Origin: Membranipora membranacea
Taxonomy: Eukaryota > Bryozoa > Gymnolaemata > Cheilostomatida > Membraniporidae
Length of the DNA: 64,000 bases
Assembly: GCA_914767715.1 (NCBI GenBank)
Contig: OU612070.1
Location: 9,567,501 to 9,631,500 of the forward strand
Direction of reading: 5' to 3'
A program made the translations under genes and the position numbers. The notes below the pieces were generated by a model, which saw only the letters and a list, made by a program, of their open reading frames with translations, was not told the DNA's origin and searched no databases. Shown in pieces: positions 11,647 through 22,733 of the stretch. Every line of letters begins with the position of its first letter. Position 1 is the stretch's first letter.

Positions 11647-13628
11647 GGAAAACTCCCAAAACGGCCCGCGGCCCAAAACGGTCCTGCATGATTTATGAGT
11701 GCCCCAAGTCCCAAAACCTCTAAAAAACGAGTTAAGTCAATAAACTTATGTTTTTGTGAAAAAACTCAAGTTTTCAAATTTTTCAAAAAAACGGCCCAGC
11801 TTGGTTTTTTAAGTTCTCCAAGTCCCAAAACCTCTAAAAAAGGAATTAAGTCAACAAATTTAAGTTTTAGGGAAAAAACTTAAGTTTTGGGAAAAGTCTT
11901 AAGTTTTCAAACTTTTCGAAAAAACGGCCCAGCTTGGTTTTTGAGTTCTTCAAGTTCCGAAATCTCTAAAAAATGACGTAGGTCAACAAACTTAAGTTTT
12001 TGGGAAAAAACCTCAAGTTTTGAAACTTTTCAAAAAAACAGCCCAGCATGGTTTTTGAGTTCTCCAAGTCCCAAAACATCAGCTAAGGTTGCTTACCGTT
12101 ATAGAGATGATTCTCTATCGAGAGTACTATGAAAATAGTGGGTATGTTTCACTCATCTTTCATTTTATTGTTTTCCACATGGGTTGGACAACAATTGAAC
12201 CTGACCTGAAAATTCTTCTACCTCCCAAATGTATGAAATGGCAGTGGTGATCAGTAATAAAAATTATCAAATGAGTTGATTTAGTCGTTGACCTAAGGTA
12301 TTCTGTTTGATATTTGTTTATGACAGCACAATTTCTTTCATACTTTCTTTTGAGTCTTTAAACAAGTTCCTAACATAGAGAAGCAACTTATCAGTGCAGG
12401 ACTCTAAAATTCAGTGAACGAATGTACCAAACTGATAATACCACGATATTGGTAATCATCTCAACAATAGTGTGAAGACCATGTTTGTACCTCAATGCTC
12501 TATTTCGGATTAAAAAGAATTCAGTTGCAACCATTCAATGGAAAATGAACATTTCCAGTGATATGCTGATAAAAGGAAACTGTGTAGGCCTACTTAATTT
12601 AAGAGGCCAAGGAGGCCATGAGACAGGTTCAGCTGGTGAAGGTGGGAGAGGCTCCCAGGATTAGGAACAAATGTTTCCTGAAAATAAATAGGGCAATTTT
12701 ATCAGCCTTTGATAAATTCAATCGTACGAAACACCTCAAAGACTTACTACGGTTCAGTGCATATCAGGCTGATGAGATAGGCATATCTGCAATTGCGATA
12801 GAAGAAACGGAATATGATTAGTGAAACTTCACTTCACTGTATGTTTGTCATTGTCTAGATCAATCTATATCAATATTTTATTATCCAATCATTGTTCTGT
12901 GAGTGCTCTGATAAAAATAAACGAAATATACACTGGTGAAAACTACATTGAGAAATGTACTATGAAAACAAACACATTCTGCACGTAAGTTAGTCATCCT
13001 TGCATCTAAATAGTATTTTATTGTCCTAAGCCATGTCAACTGTTAGGTTAGAATTTACTTAACTTCGTTGACTTGTTGTTTTACAGAGGTTTCAGGACTG
13101 GAAGAACTTGAAAGTAATAATTAAGTTTAAAATCAAAATTAAAAAATCAAGTTTTTTCCCAAAAACTTAAGTTTGTTGATTTTTTGGTTTTTTTGGTGGT
13201 TTTGAGACACAGAAAACTCAAAAACCATACGTGGCCGTTTATTTGAAAACATTTTTAAATCAAATTTTTTCCCAAAAACTGAAGTTTCGTAACTCAACTT
13301 ATTATTTTAAAGGTTTTAGGATTTGGAGAACTCAAAAGTCATACTGGGCCGTTTTTTTGAAAAAATTTGTAAACTAAAGTTTTTTCCAATAAACTTAAGT
13401 TTGTTCCCAAAAACTTAAGTTTGTTGACTAACTTGTTTTATATAGGCTTTGGGACTTGGATAGCTCAAAAATTATGCTGGGCCGTTTTTTGAAAAGTTTG
13501 AAAAATTGAGTTTTTTCCCAAAAACTTAAGTTTGTTGGCTCAACTTGTTTTTTAGAGGTGTTAGGTCATGACGAACTCAAAAATCATCCTGGGCCGTTTT
13601 GGGCAGCGGGCCGTTTTGGGACCGAACC
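11647..13628. mobile_element. Foldback-type DNA element with tandem-repeat arms
   Basis: The 1,982-bp element is flanked by an exact 8-bp direct repeat TTAAAGTA (11639-11646 and 13629-13636), read as a target duplication. The outer ends are inverted copies: tcccaaaacggcccgc near 11656 and its reverse complement near 13606-13621. The left arm (to about 12080) consists of roughly three units of about 130 bp, each holding cggcccagc, agttctccaagtcccaaaac and aacttaagttt blocks. The right arm (about 13130-13628) carries the same units inverted. The central kilobase differs from the arms. This architecture is known from Drosophila Foldback and sea urchin TU elements. No transposase is seen; the 8-bp TSD would suit a hAT-type enzyme, which is inference. 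Confidence 0.8.
12618..12821 (+). CDS. Small hypothetical frame inside the foldback element
   Basis: A 67-codon frame begins MRQVQLVKVGEAPRIRNK and ends with an acidic EETEYD. It lies in the unique centre of the 2-kb foldback element, where an autonomous relative would keep its gene. The translation is mixed and charged, without low complexity, and matches no family I recognise. It may be chance, a captured exon or a remnant of a transposon protein. Confidence 0.2.
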   Translation: MRQVQLVKVGEAPRIRNKCFLKINRAILSAFDKFNRTKHLKDLLRFSAYQADEIGISAIAIEETEYD

Positions 13629-13636
13629 TTAAAGTA

Positions 13637-14449
13637 CCAAATAAGAAATGTTGTGCTCAAAGAGAAATCGATTTGCAAGGAACTTTTTGGACGTTGGTGT
13701 GTGGTCCAATACAAGTAGCAGAATGGAATGATGGCAGGTTAACTCTCTATCATAGGTGATGAACATAATATATATTTGTGTATGCGTTTTGTTTACTTCT
13801 GGTATGATTTGTGACGCTGACAATGTCTGACTAATTCAGAGAAGTACACTTCCTCGTTGGTGTAAGCTAACTCATAATTATCTACTAGGTAATTACCACA
13901 TCAAGTAATCAATGATTCTTGTCTATTAACTTCCGTGAAACTTATGACCAAGACACATAACAGCTGAGGATGACCCCTCTTAGCCCCAAGCTGTGATTCG
14001 TTCATAGACGTAAGATAATAAGAGAATCTTGAGTGATAACAAGAACTGTGCATGCATATAATACGCTCCTGCTGACTGGTGAGGATTATGCCAAATAGGT
14101 ATCAACATTAAGGAGCAAACCTTTAGTTCTGACAACCAACATCTCAGTCCATCCATACGCATATTAGTGGGAGAATTTTATATATACATGTACCTGTCGA
14201 TCAAGTCACTTGTTATATGAGACCATGCACTATAGCAACAATAAATGGTAAAACCGCGCTAGTGTATTTGCTCTAGCTGTTTTTATGAATACTAAAACCT
14301 GACTGCTTGCTTTGATTTAGTGATCGTTCTGTTCATCACTAAAATGATGGTTTCCCATTTTGTAAATATTTTATTATGCTGATTCAAATCTTAAATTATA
14401 TGTAGCTCATTCACTTTCTTCAAAATGAGACAACTAAGAAAACTTATTA
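13637..14449. other. Spacer before the receptor gene's 3' end
   Basis: No gene was recognised. On the minus strand an AATAAA lies near 14360-14366 and could be a polyadenylation signal for the receptor gene. Confidence 0.4.
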
Positions 14450-14694
14450 TAGCTCACATGATATACTATTGTAAATAAAAGTTTTACATTTAGAACTTTA
14501 TGACAGCGCAGACCCAAATAGTCCAGAGTATTATTTTCTGTGTATAACTCAGATGAACAGGATGAAAGGAATGTGTCAGATAAAGTATCATTACACCTGA
14601 CCTGATAAATAATACTCGCATATCCTATCTCTGTTTTTATCACTACATACATTATGACCAAAATATATCCATTATCAGCTAATTATCTAAAACT
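14450..14694 (-). other. Probable 3' UTR of the WSC receptor gene
   Basis: The stretch follows the stop codon on the minus strand. About 230 bases of it (including tatgacagcgcagacccaa and tatcattacacctgacctg) recur at 63484-63700, so it is either a transcribed UTR copied with a paralogue or part of a dispersed repeat. Confidence 0.5.
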
Positions 14695-17600
14695 TCACAT
14701 ATTATTATAAATAGCTTCTGTTTCTGACAGTGCAGATTTAGCCTCATAATGAGCTGCTCCTCCCTGATATGACTGATTCATATCAAAGTATGTCGACTCC
14801 TCCTCCTCATGATGTGAGCCATCCATACTCAGGTACAGATCTTCCTCTATGTGAGGCGGGATGGCCTTAGTGTGATAGAGATCATTGGTTAGAAGAGTAA
14901 CAGACTGACTCTCACCTTTGGCTCGGGCTGCTGCTTCTTTATTCTTGACAATGTCACCATTAGAATACAGTTCTGACATACGTTCAGTCTGATAGGTGAT
15001 TGTATTATTGCTATATTTCTGTCGAGGTGTTGCATCTACTTGTGATATGTGTTCTGGACCATCCAAATCGTGGTACTCATTGTCATCATCGTATTGTGAA
15101 GTTGCAGTCTCCAGCTTCTGCCTATAAAACACAAATACAAGGGAATATTCTCATACCTTATCAGGTCATTAGAAAGTGTGTTAGCTGATGCAGGTGAATT
15201 TGATATACAGCACAACGCTTCATATCTTTGGTGATTTACTTCTTGACTTTGGATTACTAGAGAGATATACTGGGTTTGACTGACTTATAATTGTACAACA
15301 TGTTTTATACATTGATACTGTAAATTTATCTCGATATCTATTATGACACGTCAGATAGTCAATGATCATGCTCTTTGTCCACATCCTACCTTCTTTTCAT
15401 GAAGAACACAGCTAAACAGATGGTGAGTATGATAACAACCATTGCTCCTACTCCTCCACCTATATATACTATTATATTGTTCTCCTCTCCATCCTTAGAA
15501 CTGCCTGGACTCATAGAAATAGTTATCGGCTTATCTGTATCTGTGTCGAGACCATAAAAATTGACTATTAGCAAGTAAGTAGCGCACCACAAAGCGATAT
15601 ATTATTCTAGCAGCAAGATCTGCAATATTTTTCACTGAAAAATTGAAATCACTTCTTGGTAGCATGTATGTTAACTGATAAAAATTGTGCCCCCTGCACA
15701 TTTATTAACTATGTAGGTACTGTATTGGACAAGTAAGCTACCACTAGACATCTTCATTCATTAACTTCAGAAACTCAGCCCTTACAGTGGTAGCTTGTTG
15801 GGCTTGTACAGTGTAAAATAGTGTTTTATGATACTTGTATGATGATTCACCTTCTATTTATATTTACCACAAAACAGCACAGCCAACTAGCTTTATTTTA
15901 TTGTTTTGATTCAATTCAAAAAAGAACAATTAGCTACAGTTGACCAAAACCGCCAATTTTTCCAACATAATATCCCCAGTGCCTGTAATTATGGCGGTTT
16001 TGGTCTGACCAAAACTGCCACCTCTATGTTGTCTGAGTCAATTTCTAAATCAAACGGTATGTTTGGTCTGACCAAAACCGCCACAGTAGCTGCACATCCT
16101 ACTTGTATTCTCTTGAGTGGCGGTTTTGGTCGACCAAAACCGCCAATAAGGAATTCTGATTTCAGATAGGTGAGCACAACTCCCACAATAATAGATAGAC
16201 TGATCATGTGACATATACTATTCGTAATTTCCTCCAGACCGGAAACCTTGCCATACAAATAGGCCTACATACATAGGCCTACATGCATAGTCTTACCTTT
16301 TGGTCAGACCAAACATGCCATTTAATTTTGAAATTGACTAAGACGACATAGAGGTGGCTGTTTTGGTCAGACCACAACGGTCATAATTACAGGCACTGGG
16401 GATGGGTGTTATGTTGGAAAAATTGGCGGTTTTGGTCATCTATTGTTAGCCTCCAATAATTAATTGTCCATAGTTCATTGTTCCAGCCCCCAGCACCCTC
16501 GGGTGTATACCTCTTCTGTGTACTCGTCTTCTGACTGACTCATGGAAAGACATGTGACAGCATGGAAAGACATGCTGACAAGCTGGAAAGACAGCTAACA
16601 AGGGGTCCAATGGGCAATGGGCCATGTAAGGCCAACAACCCTAACACGTACGCTGTGTTGCATAGGGTGGCAATGGTGAAGTGGAATGAGCTATGGGACA
16701 ATAGAACACAACTCTGAGTAGTGAATAGCAGGAATGCTAATTAGTGCCATCAACCCATTCTTTTTTGGGGATGGTGAGATGGTGCAATCGGTTAGCGCGC
16801 TTGCTATTCTCTGCCAGGCGATTAGTGCCGCAGGAGTTGTGGGTTCCAATCCCATTGGGGGAGCTATCAAGGTTGATTTTTCTAGCCCCCAGCACCCTCG
16901 GGTGTATACCTCTTCTGTCACTCAACAATCTGCTTGTTGAAATCCATTCATCCAAAGTATACGGGCCAGTTACATACAGTGTAAAGTTAACTTAATAAAT
17001 GAGAAGGGGGAACAATTTCTAACAGTATACATTATTTTAGCCGAGCAGCGCTCTGAGTAAATCAGGGAAAACTATTGCATATCTACTGCAGAACTAGCTG
17101 GCAGACTATACATTGCTTTGGTCTTACGATAGCTTATAAATATCTCAGGGCGCCCCTTGGCCATCATAGTTCAATGAGACATGATCACCGCAAGTTCACA
17201 CATACTGGGCAACTGATAATGAATTATTTTGCTAGCGTGTTTATGATAGTTTAATATTCAGTCCTAATCCAGCCTCCAACATGAATGCTCTTGGTGCAAC
17301 CTGACAAAAAAAGGAATCTCAGACTGAGTGTTTTACAGGTTCTCACCAATAGATGATGAGTAAAGGCTCTCTAAAGTTGAGTATAGAGTAGTACTACCAG
17401 TAACAGATGATGATGATAATGTTGAGGTGGTACTGTAGTCTACTATACCTCCTGCAGTAGATGTGAGATTCTGTGAGGTAACCTCTTCACTAGTAGAGTA
17501 AGCAGTACTTGTTCTCAGATCAATAGTTGGTGAGGGGGTAGTCAGTACAATCAAACCTGTAACGAAGCCCAGCGGAAAAGTGATCCGGATTGGTCAGAAA

Positions 17601-19424
17601 CCACTATTTACCTGTATGACTTTCCGGCAGCAACGAGCCAGCAGAGCTAATGGACACTATTTATAAGCCTGCAAAGCTAATGGATATTAATTATAAAAGC
17701 CGTAAACTGAATGTAGAACCTTTTGTCTACGACTTTGTTTGTCCCTCATTTGGTTGTCTATGGTGAGATCAGTCTTCTAAATCAATTGATACTCATAAGC
17801 TGATCCAGCTCACTCATAGATAATCAACTAACATTCTAATCAGTCTATACACCAGAATACATGTCAGTATCTGTACTTACTAATGTTATAGATGGAAAGA
17901 GCAAAGTCTCCTCCACAGATCTGCCCTCCGTCACCAAAACAAGGGTGATCACATTGACACCCGGTATCAGAGCAGAGTCCGTACACTGTATGGTTCGCAT
18001 TATTACCACACCAACACTCATAACCATCCTGCAGACCCATATACTGGTAGCCTAAAGCCCGATCGCCCACAAATAACGCAGATAGATTAGAACAACAAAC
18101 TTAAACCGGACTGATATATTTAGGTTTAATTTCTATTCAAACTCCTTTTACCATTGGCCAAATTACTATAGTTGTTGTGAAACTGGAAGGTTATATTGTG
18201 CCTGTGCCTGTGACTAATACAGCCCTTGATTCTATAACCATCGATTTTTTTTCACCTTTCATCACTCACCAGAAAGGCAGTAACAATACAATGTGCATTC
18301 ATTAACATAATGCAACAAATTGTAATGTAAAGAATCCTTCCACAGGACAGCTGAAATGCCCCCAGATTGCCTCATATCGTCAACTTACTGTACAGTAAAT
18401 TTAGTACTCCCTAAATATGTGCATAATAATGAGACTTATCTGAGGCATAACTTTTACTTACCACCATTTTGATTTAGGCAGTTCGCCACACATCGGTCTA
18501 AGTCCACCTGTCCTGTCGTCTCAGATAAATAATTCAGTACCCTGAACCTACTCCTGTCTCTGTAACATCCTAGATATTCATAATGTGTCAGTATCTGAGC
18601 TGATGACTCTGAAATATAAGTGTCTCATATCATAGTCTTACCTTACGTTATACTAATCAACAGTGTACCAGTCATAGGAAGCTCACAATACAGCTCAACA
18701 ACAAGTAAACGATTAAAAAAAGTAACCATGCAGTCAATGCAGGGATTACTGGTACCATTTTATCTTTATTATGGTGCGGTAGGTACGAAAAACCGAACCA
18801 CGAACTCTCAAGCTACGAACCTTTAAAAACTGCCCAGGGGGTTCCCTCCATCAGAACTACCCCTAACCATAAGGGCTAGTCTGTATAACTTGGTATTGAC
18901 CCCTTATCCAGAGCCCATGTACCCCTTTTCACTCCATAAAAGCTGGAATATTATGGTTGCCATTTCTAGAGTAAATAATGGCTTGGGAGGATAATTCACA
19001 AGAAATTCATTTGGTTGGTTCTAGCTTGAGAATGATCCCTTTCCATTTGAATCTGTCACTTGGAGCAGGATGAATATTCCCAAGCATGCTATGGAACCTG
19101 ATCAGCCTCCCTCTCCAGTCCATGACAGATGAATGACTCATCAGTAGCCCTGCTCACTCCTTTAGCTTCAGAAGACATATACCCTTTTTTTTTGAAAAGC
19201 ACTCTGCAGTGTCAGGTCTTAAGAAAAAAAACCCTCAAACATGAGTTTTTCGTGGAGCCTCTTGGAATAAAGTTGGAGAGGTGAACCCCCTGGAAAACTG
19301 CAAATACATTTTAGTGGTGTTGGTACAGGAACTGGCCATTAAGATACACCAGTAGGTATTGTATTAAACAAACTTACCTGGAGCTGTAATAATAGTGCCA
19401 GTATACACTGTCATCATATACAAC
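14695..19424 (-). CDS. WSC-domain type I membrane receptor with tyrosine-rich tail
   Basis: Six exons on the minus strand join in phase: 19378-19424, 18462-18608, 17881-18051, 17347-17556, 15390-15540 and 14695-15121 (stop). All introns are GT-AG. Exons 2 and 3 make one WSC domain (YLGCYRDRSR, CVANCLNQNG, then YECWCGNN, GLCSDTGC and GGQICGGDFALSIY), a cysteine-rich, probably carbohydrate-binding extracellular fold. Exon 4 is a Ser/Thr-rich stalk of about 70 residues, probably O-glycosylated. Exon 5 holds one hydrophobic helix (VIILTICLAVFF) followed by KRR, a stop-transfer signal. Exon 6 is a cytoplasmic tail of about 140 residues with YHDL, YSNN, YSNG, YLSM, YFDM and a terminal YNNM. YxxM is the classic PI3K p85 SH2 site and YxN a Grb2 type site, so a signalling role is inferred. 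The first exon lacks a convincing signal peptide, so the true 5' exon is probably upstream and unseen. The acceptor of exon 5 could move by six bases in frame. Confidence 0.85.
15941..16438. mobile_element. 498-bp foldback element in the receptor's largest intron
   Basis: The ends are tgaccaaaaccgccaatttt and its reverse complement, and the arms match for roughly 140 bases (including blocks near ataatatccccagtgcctg and gtctgagtcaatttc). The motif GGTC(TG)ACCAAAACCGCC recurs within the arms. A near-perfect palindrome, tggcggttttggtcgaccaaaaccgcca, is centred near 16131. It sits between the stalk and membrane exons on the minus strand. No coding capacity. Confidence 0.8.
16484..16525 (+). repeat. 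SINE tail fragment
   Basis: The block agcccccagcaccctcgggt and the following tgtatacctcttctgt repeat the tail of the SINE at 16770-16920. The tRNA-like head is missing, so this is a truncated copy. Confidence 0.6.
16770..16920 (+). repeat. tRNA-derived SINE in receptor intron
   Basis: The head has an A-box-like stretch (tggtgcaatcggttagcg) and a B-box (gggttccaatccc) spaced as in a tRNA, followed by a non-tRNA body ending agcccccagcaccctcgggt plus tgtatacctcttctgt. The fold is too irregular for a functional tRNA. It lies antisense to the receptor gene. Sequence just upstream at 16683-16735 (ctctgagtagtgaatagc) recurs inverted near 59435-59460. Confidence 0.65.
17046..17130. repeat. Dispersed repeat shared with 58.7 kb
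   Basis: The core at about 17073-17130 (attgcatatctactgcagaa, then gcagactatacattgct and ggtctt) recurs diverged at about 58690-58746 in the same orientation. The type is unknown. Confidence 0.45.
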
Positions 19425-20950
19425 CTGAATTTTGATAAATCCATCTAGGCCTTATTGTTATATCACGCTAAGTTGTCCAACTCCACAGCATCGAACAGAA
19501 TCCACAAAGTGTACTAATTTGTACTAAGTTATGCTGAGAACCTGATGATCAGCCTTTATGTATTCTGCAAGTATTGGTTCCTTCTCTAGATCAGGTGCTC
19601 AGAGTGTCACAAAACAATAACAAGTAGAGATTCACAAACAAGAAGCACAAAGTCTCTCTTTCAGGTTGAAGTTGATGAGCTTTGGTCTGTTGTAACAAGG
19701 AAGTGAACAGAGGGAAAGCAGATTGAGATTTAGCTCGCATTCACACATCATTCTTGCTCTCTGGTAGGTGAGCTAACCTATAATTAACCACACTGTTATT
19801 AATGATTGCTTCGTACTTCTGTCTGATTTCTTATGCGTATTTACAACAACACAAATGTACCATAATTAGTGAACAAATAAGAATTTGTACAAAATTTCTT
19901 GATTGGATATAAAGAGAGTTTCTGGGGATCATCGGCCACTCTTCTCACTTTAGAAGGCAAAAACCATGGAAGTCTATCAACAAATAAACAGTGTTCTTAT
20001 GTTTACAGAAAAAAATAGGGGCCAGCGCAATTATTACCAAACAGCTTTATTACTATTTGTTTATTGTTGTGAATTGGCATATCTACAAAATATATATACA
20101 GGTGGTGTTGCGTGATATACATATATATATTTTTTTATTATGGCAACCAAATTCATCACATTGGAAATGTTTTGCACTTAGTGCCAGAAAAAAAAGAAAC
20201 AACAAAATAAACAGAAAGGAAATTGAATATAATACCATTATCGATGTTGATCAAGTTGATAACATAATGATTGAATACATTGTTGATAAGATGCCAAAAT
20301 TGGTAACGCGGTATTCTTGTGTACTAAGCATATTTAAAAATAAGAGGCTTCAGTCAACATTTCTTTTCCTCAATAAAATTCAATAATGGATTGGTCAATA
20401 CGTACTCAAATATTTTGGTATTTACATTGCTGGTACCAAAGATGATGGTGGCTGTTGATGTGAATTGAAAAAAGAAAATCAGCTAACAAGTTTGAACAGA
20501 AATGTGTGTCGTTAGAATATGACATGTCAAATTCATACTAGTGAAATAACAAGTAGAATAAAAAACAAAACTGATTTGAAGTGATGTCCAGAAACTAACT
20601 TCCCCAATTTTCGCTCAACTAATCCTAATAAACACTTTCGCGCGTTTAACACAATTTTAGGCGTTGAATCGTTTGGATCATTATAATATGGACACTGGAC
20701 ATTAAATCAAGTTTGGTGAGAGGGAGTGAATTCTAGTGTCCAAAATTATGTTATCATAGCCTAAATTGGTATTTAGAAAACTTAAGGCTAAGATGATGCA
20801 TCTGATAAACTACCCAGGATATCATGTCGGAAGGAAAGATATACTGAGGACATGTCTTTTTGGGGAGAAAATCTGGTTGTTAGATTCGGTAGAAGTAATG
20901 CCTAGACATGATCTAGCACATCTTGGGGCTTCTTAGGGCCTGAAAATATT
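19425..20950. other. Intergenic or upstream receptor sequence, nothing recognised
   Basis: A plus-strand frame of 131 codons at 19991-20386 is AT-driven (Ile, Lys, Asn, Tyr rich) and shows no domain. The missing 5' exon of the receptor gene may lie in this stretch, but I could not place it. Confidence 0.35.
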
Positions 20951-21011
20951 AAAGTTCCTTCCCATACATATATTTGGTACCGAACATGTTTTTTCTTTGC
21001 ACATATTCTTT

Positions 21012-21033
21012 TTTTTGAGGACGTCCTCAAAAA
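21012..21033. repeat. 22-bp perfect palindrome
   Basis: The sequence tttttgaggacgtcctcaaaaa reads the same on both strands around its central CG. It may be the centre of a decayed foldback element or a protein-binding site. The flanks show no further symmetry. Confidence 0.6.
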
Positions 21034-21640
21034 GTCAAAGCCTGTGCTTCGCATAAATATTCAAAGTTAAATTGATACTAGGGAATTTTTGGAAGCAGTA
21101 ACAGAAATAATTTTGATTCTCCAATCTATAGTTTGAAAGTTATCCTTAGAACAGTTGAACAAACAAATACAGCCATTTTAATCACTACTTTACAAATACA
21201 AAGGAATACCTACTGCACAATATCAGTAATATTTTTAGTTGCCACGAATATTTCTCTAGTAGATTTATTGAAACACTGTACTTAGTTCAAATTTATTTTA
21301 GGAATGTTTAACTAGAAGTTTACGATTACCAATGGTAAATATCTATGTAAGGTGAAGCTATAAAACAGAAAGTGACTTATATCTACTTTGTACAATTTAT
21401 ACTGATATTCTTGTAGTCTTGGGAACTGGTTAGACAGATAAAACATCTGCCTCAGTGCTTAGGAAGCCTCTATTAATACAGTCAGATGTTAAATGTCTGA
21501 TGACTGAGTTAATGATATGTTGGAGTAATAATGATGATTAATCACAGGTTTGCTCACAGACCGGAAAAGGCTGGCTGACATTTTATTAAAATTGAGAGCT
21601 ACACCCACGGGTTTAATAGTAGTGTCTATCAGGCGTAACA
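21034..21640. other. Intergenic sequence, nothing recognised
   Basis: No supported gene, tRNA or repeat. Confidence 0.4.
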
Positions 21641-21668
21641 CGAGACACAGGGGACACCCATGTCACAT

Positions 21669-21740
21669 GCGTCGGTGGTGTAAAGGTTAGCATTGTTGCC
21701 TTCCAAGCAATAGATCCGGGTTCGATTCCCGGCTGACGCA
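21669..21740 (+). tRNA. tRNA-Gly(TCC)
   Basis: A 72-nt tRNA with acceptor strands GCGTCGG/CTGACGC, D arm GGTGTAAAGGTTAGCA, anticodon loop CTTCCAA giving TCC, T arm CCGGGTTCGATTCCCGG and discriminator A. A T4 terminator begins four bases downstream at 21744. All stems pair, so the gene looks functional. Confidence 0.95.
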
Positions 21741-21950
21741 CAGTTTTATCTGTATCCAAACTCAATAACAGTAGCTCAAATCAAAGATAGACAACTAAGA
21801 ATCTTGATGGGTCTTGCCAATTTAGGTTGTAGGAATTTAGACTTAAAATAGTCAAATGCATTCCATATAAACGACAAACTCAATATAATGTTGTTGTTGA
21901 AAATGTAATTTCCAACCAACAATCTAAAAAATAGATAAGATGTTTAAACT

Positions 21951-22314
21951 ACTGCTGTTATTCATGCATATTTGTGCTCATCGATTTCTGCATAGCTCCA
22001 AGATAATTAATTGAGACTTATATCTCATAATTGTCACCTAATTGGCAAATAATTTGCACAAACTGATCTTCAAAATCAGAGCATGAAATCTATGCACCAG
22101 CTTATGACGTGTGAAGTTTGCACTAGTAAGACAGTAACTACGTCACCCGTGCCAGTAGATAATTTATTTCATACCGTAATTTTGACCATCAGTTTGTGCA
22201 AATTATTTGCTCATTGGGTGACAATGCTGAGATTGCAGCATCATTTTATTAGTTTTGGGCTATACAGAATCCTATAAGCACACATTTGGCTGTGTGGCAG
22301 CAGTGGTTTAAGGA
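21951..22314. mobile_element. Long-TIR MITE family, copy C (complete)
   Basis: The left end gtttaaactactgctg and the right end cagcagtggtttaag are inverted partners. Inner arms (ggcaaataatttgcacaaac and its partner gtttgtgcaaattatttgct) are almost identical and join a short spacer. Arms plus spacer cover about 364 bp. This is the best reference copy for the fragments at 3748 and 9206. Confidence 0.8.
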
Positions 22315-22611
22315 TTTGTCATGGTGGTAGTTTTAAGTTGATTTATGCTTCAATGCCACCTGGTCAAATTTACCAATATTAAAGATTTTTTTCCATTATT
22401 ATCCCTGCATTGTTCACAATAATTTTTATTGATTCACAAAGCTGGCAGCTCTTTGACCTCCTTATTATTTGTAGTTGTAGTTGTAGTATGTTTAGACAGG
22501 CACACAACTCCTGTGATTATTGTAATGAACCGACCTTTTGATGACCATCAGTTTATTCTTAGTGATTGAACTCAGCCCTTGTGATGGTACGACGGATTGG
22601 GACTGGGTCGA

Positions 22612-22672
22612 CCAGGTATGATGGAGGGTGGTTGATAATGGAGAGTTATCAACTACCCTCCATCATACCTGG
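22612..22672 (+). ncRNA. Near-perfect 61-nt hairpin (possible pre-miRNA or hpRNA)
   Basis: The left arm 22612-22638 and right arm 22646-22672 are 27 bases each and pair throughout on the plus strand with one G-U. The 7-nt loop at 22639-22645 is tggagag. The size and near-perfect pairing resemble a Drosha/Dicer precursor or hairpin RNA. The alternative is a tiny foldback DNA insertion. No expression evidence is available from sequence alone. Confidence 0.45.
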
Positions 22673-22733
22673 TTGGAAAGTGGTTGAAAATAAAATGTCA
22701 CTACCAGCTCAGGGGCCACATTCAATCACTATA

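Noticed and set aside
14461-14661. 75-codon minus frame after the receptor stop codon as a separate gene
   Set aside because: It lies in the probable 3' UTR, and the copy at 63.5 kb does not keep the frame.
19991-20386. 131-codon plus-strand frame
   Set aside because: AT-driven composition, no domain, signal peptide or splice context; likely chance in AT-rich DNA.
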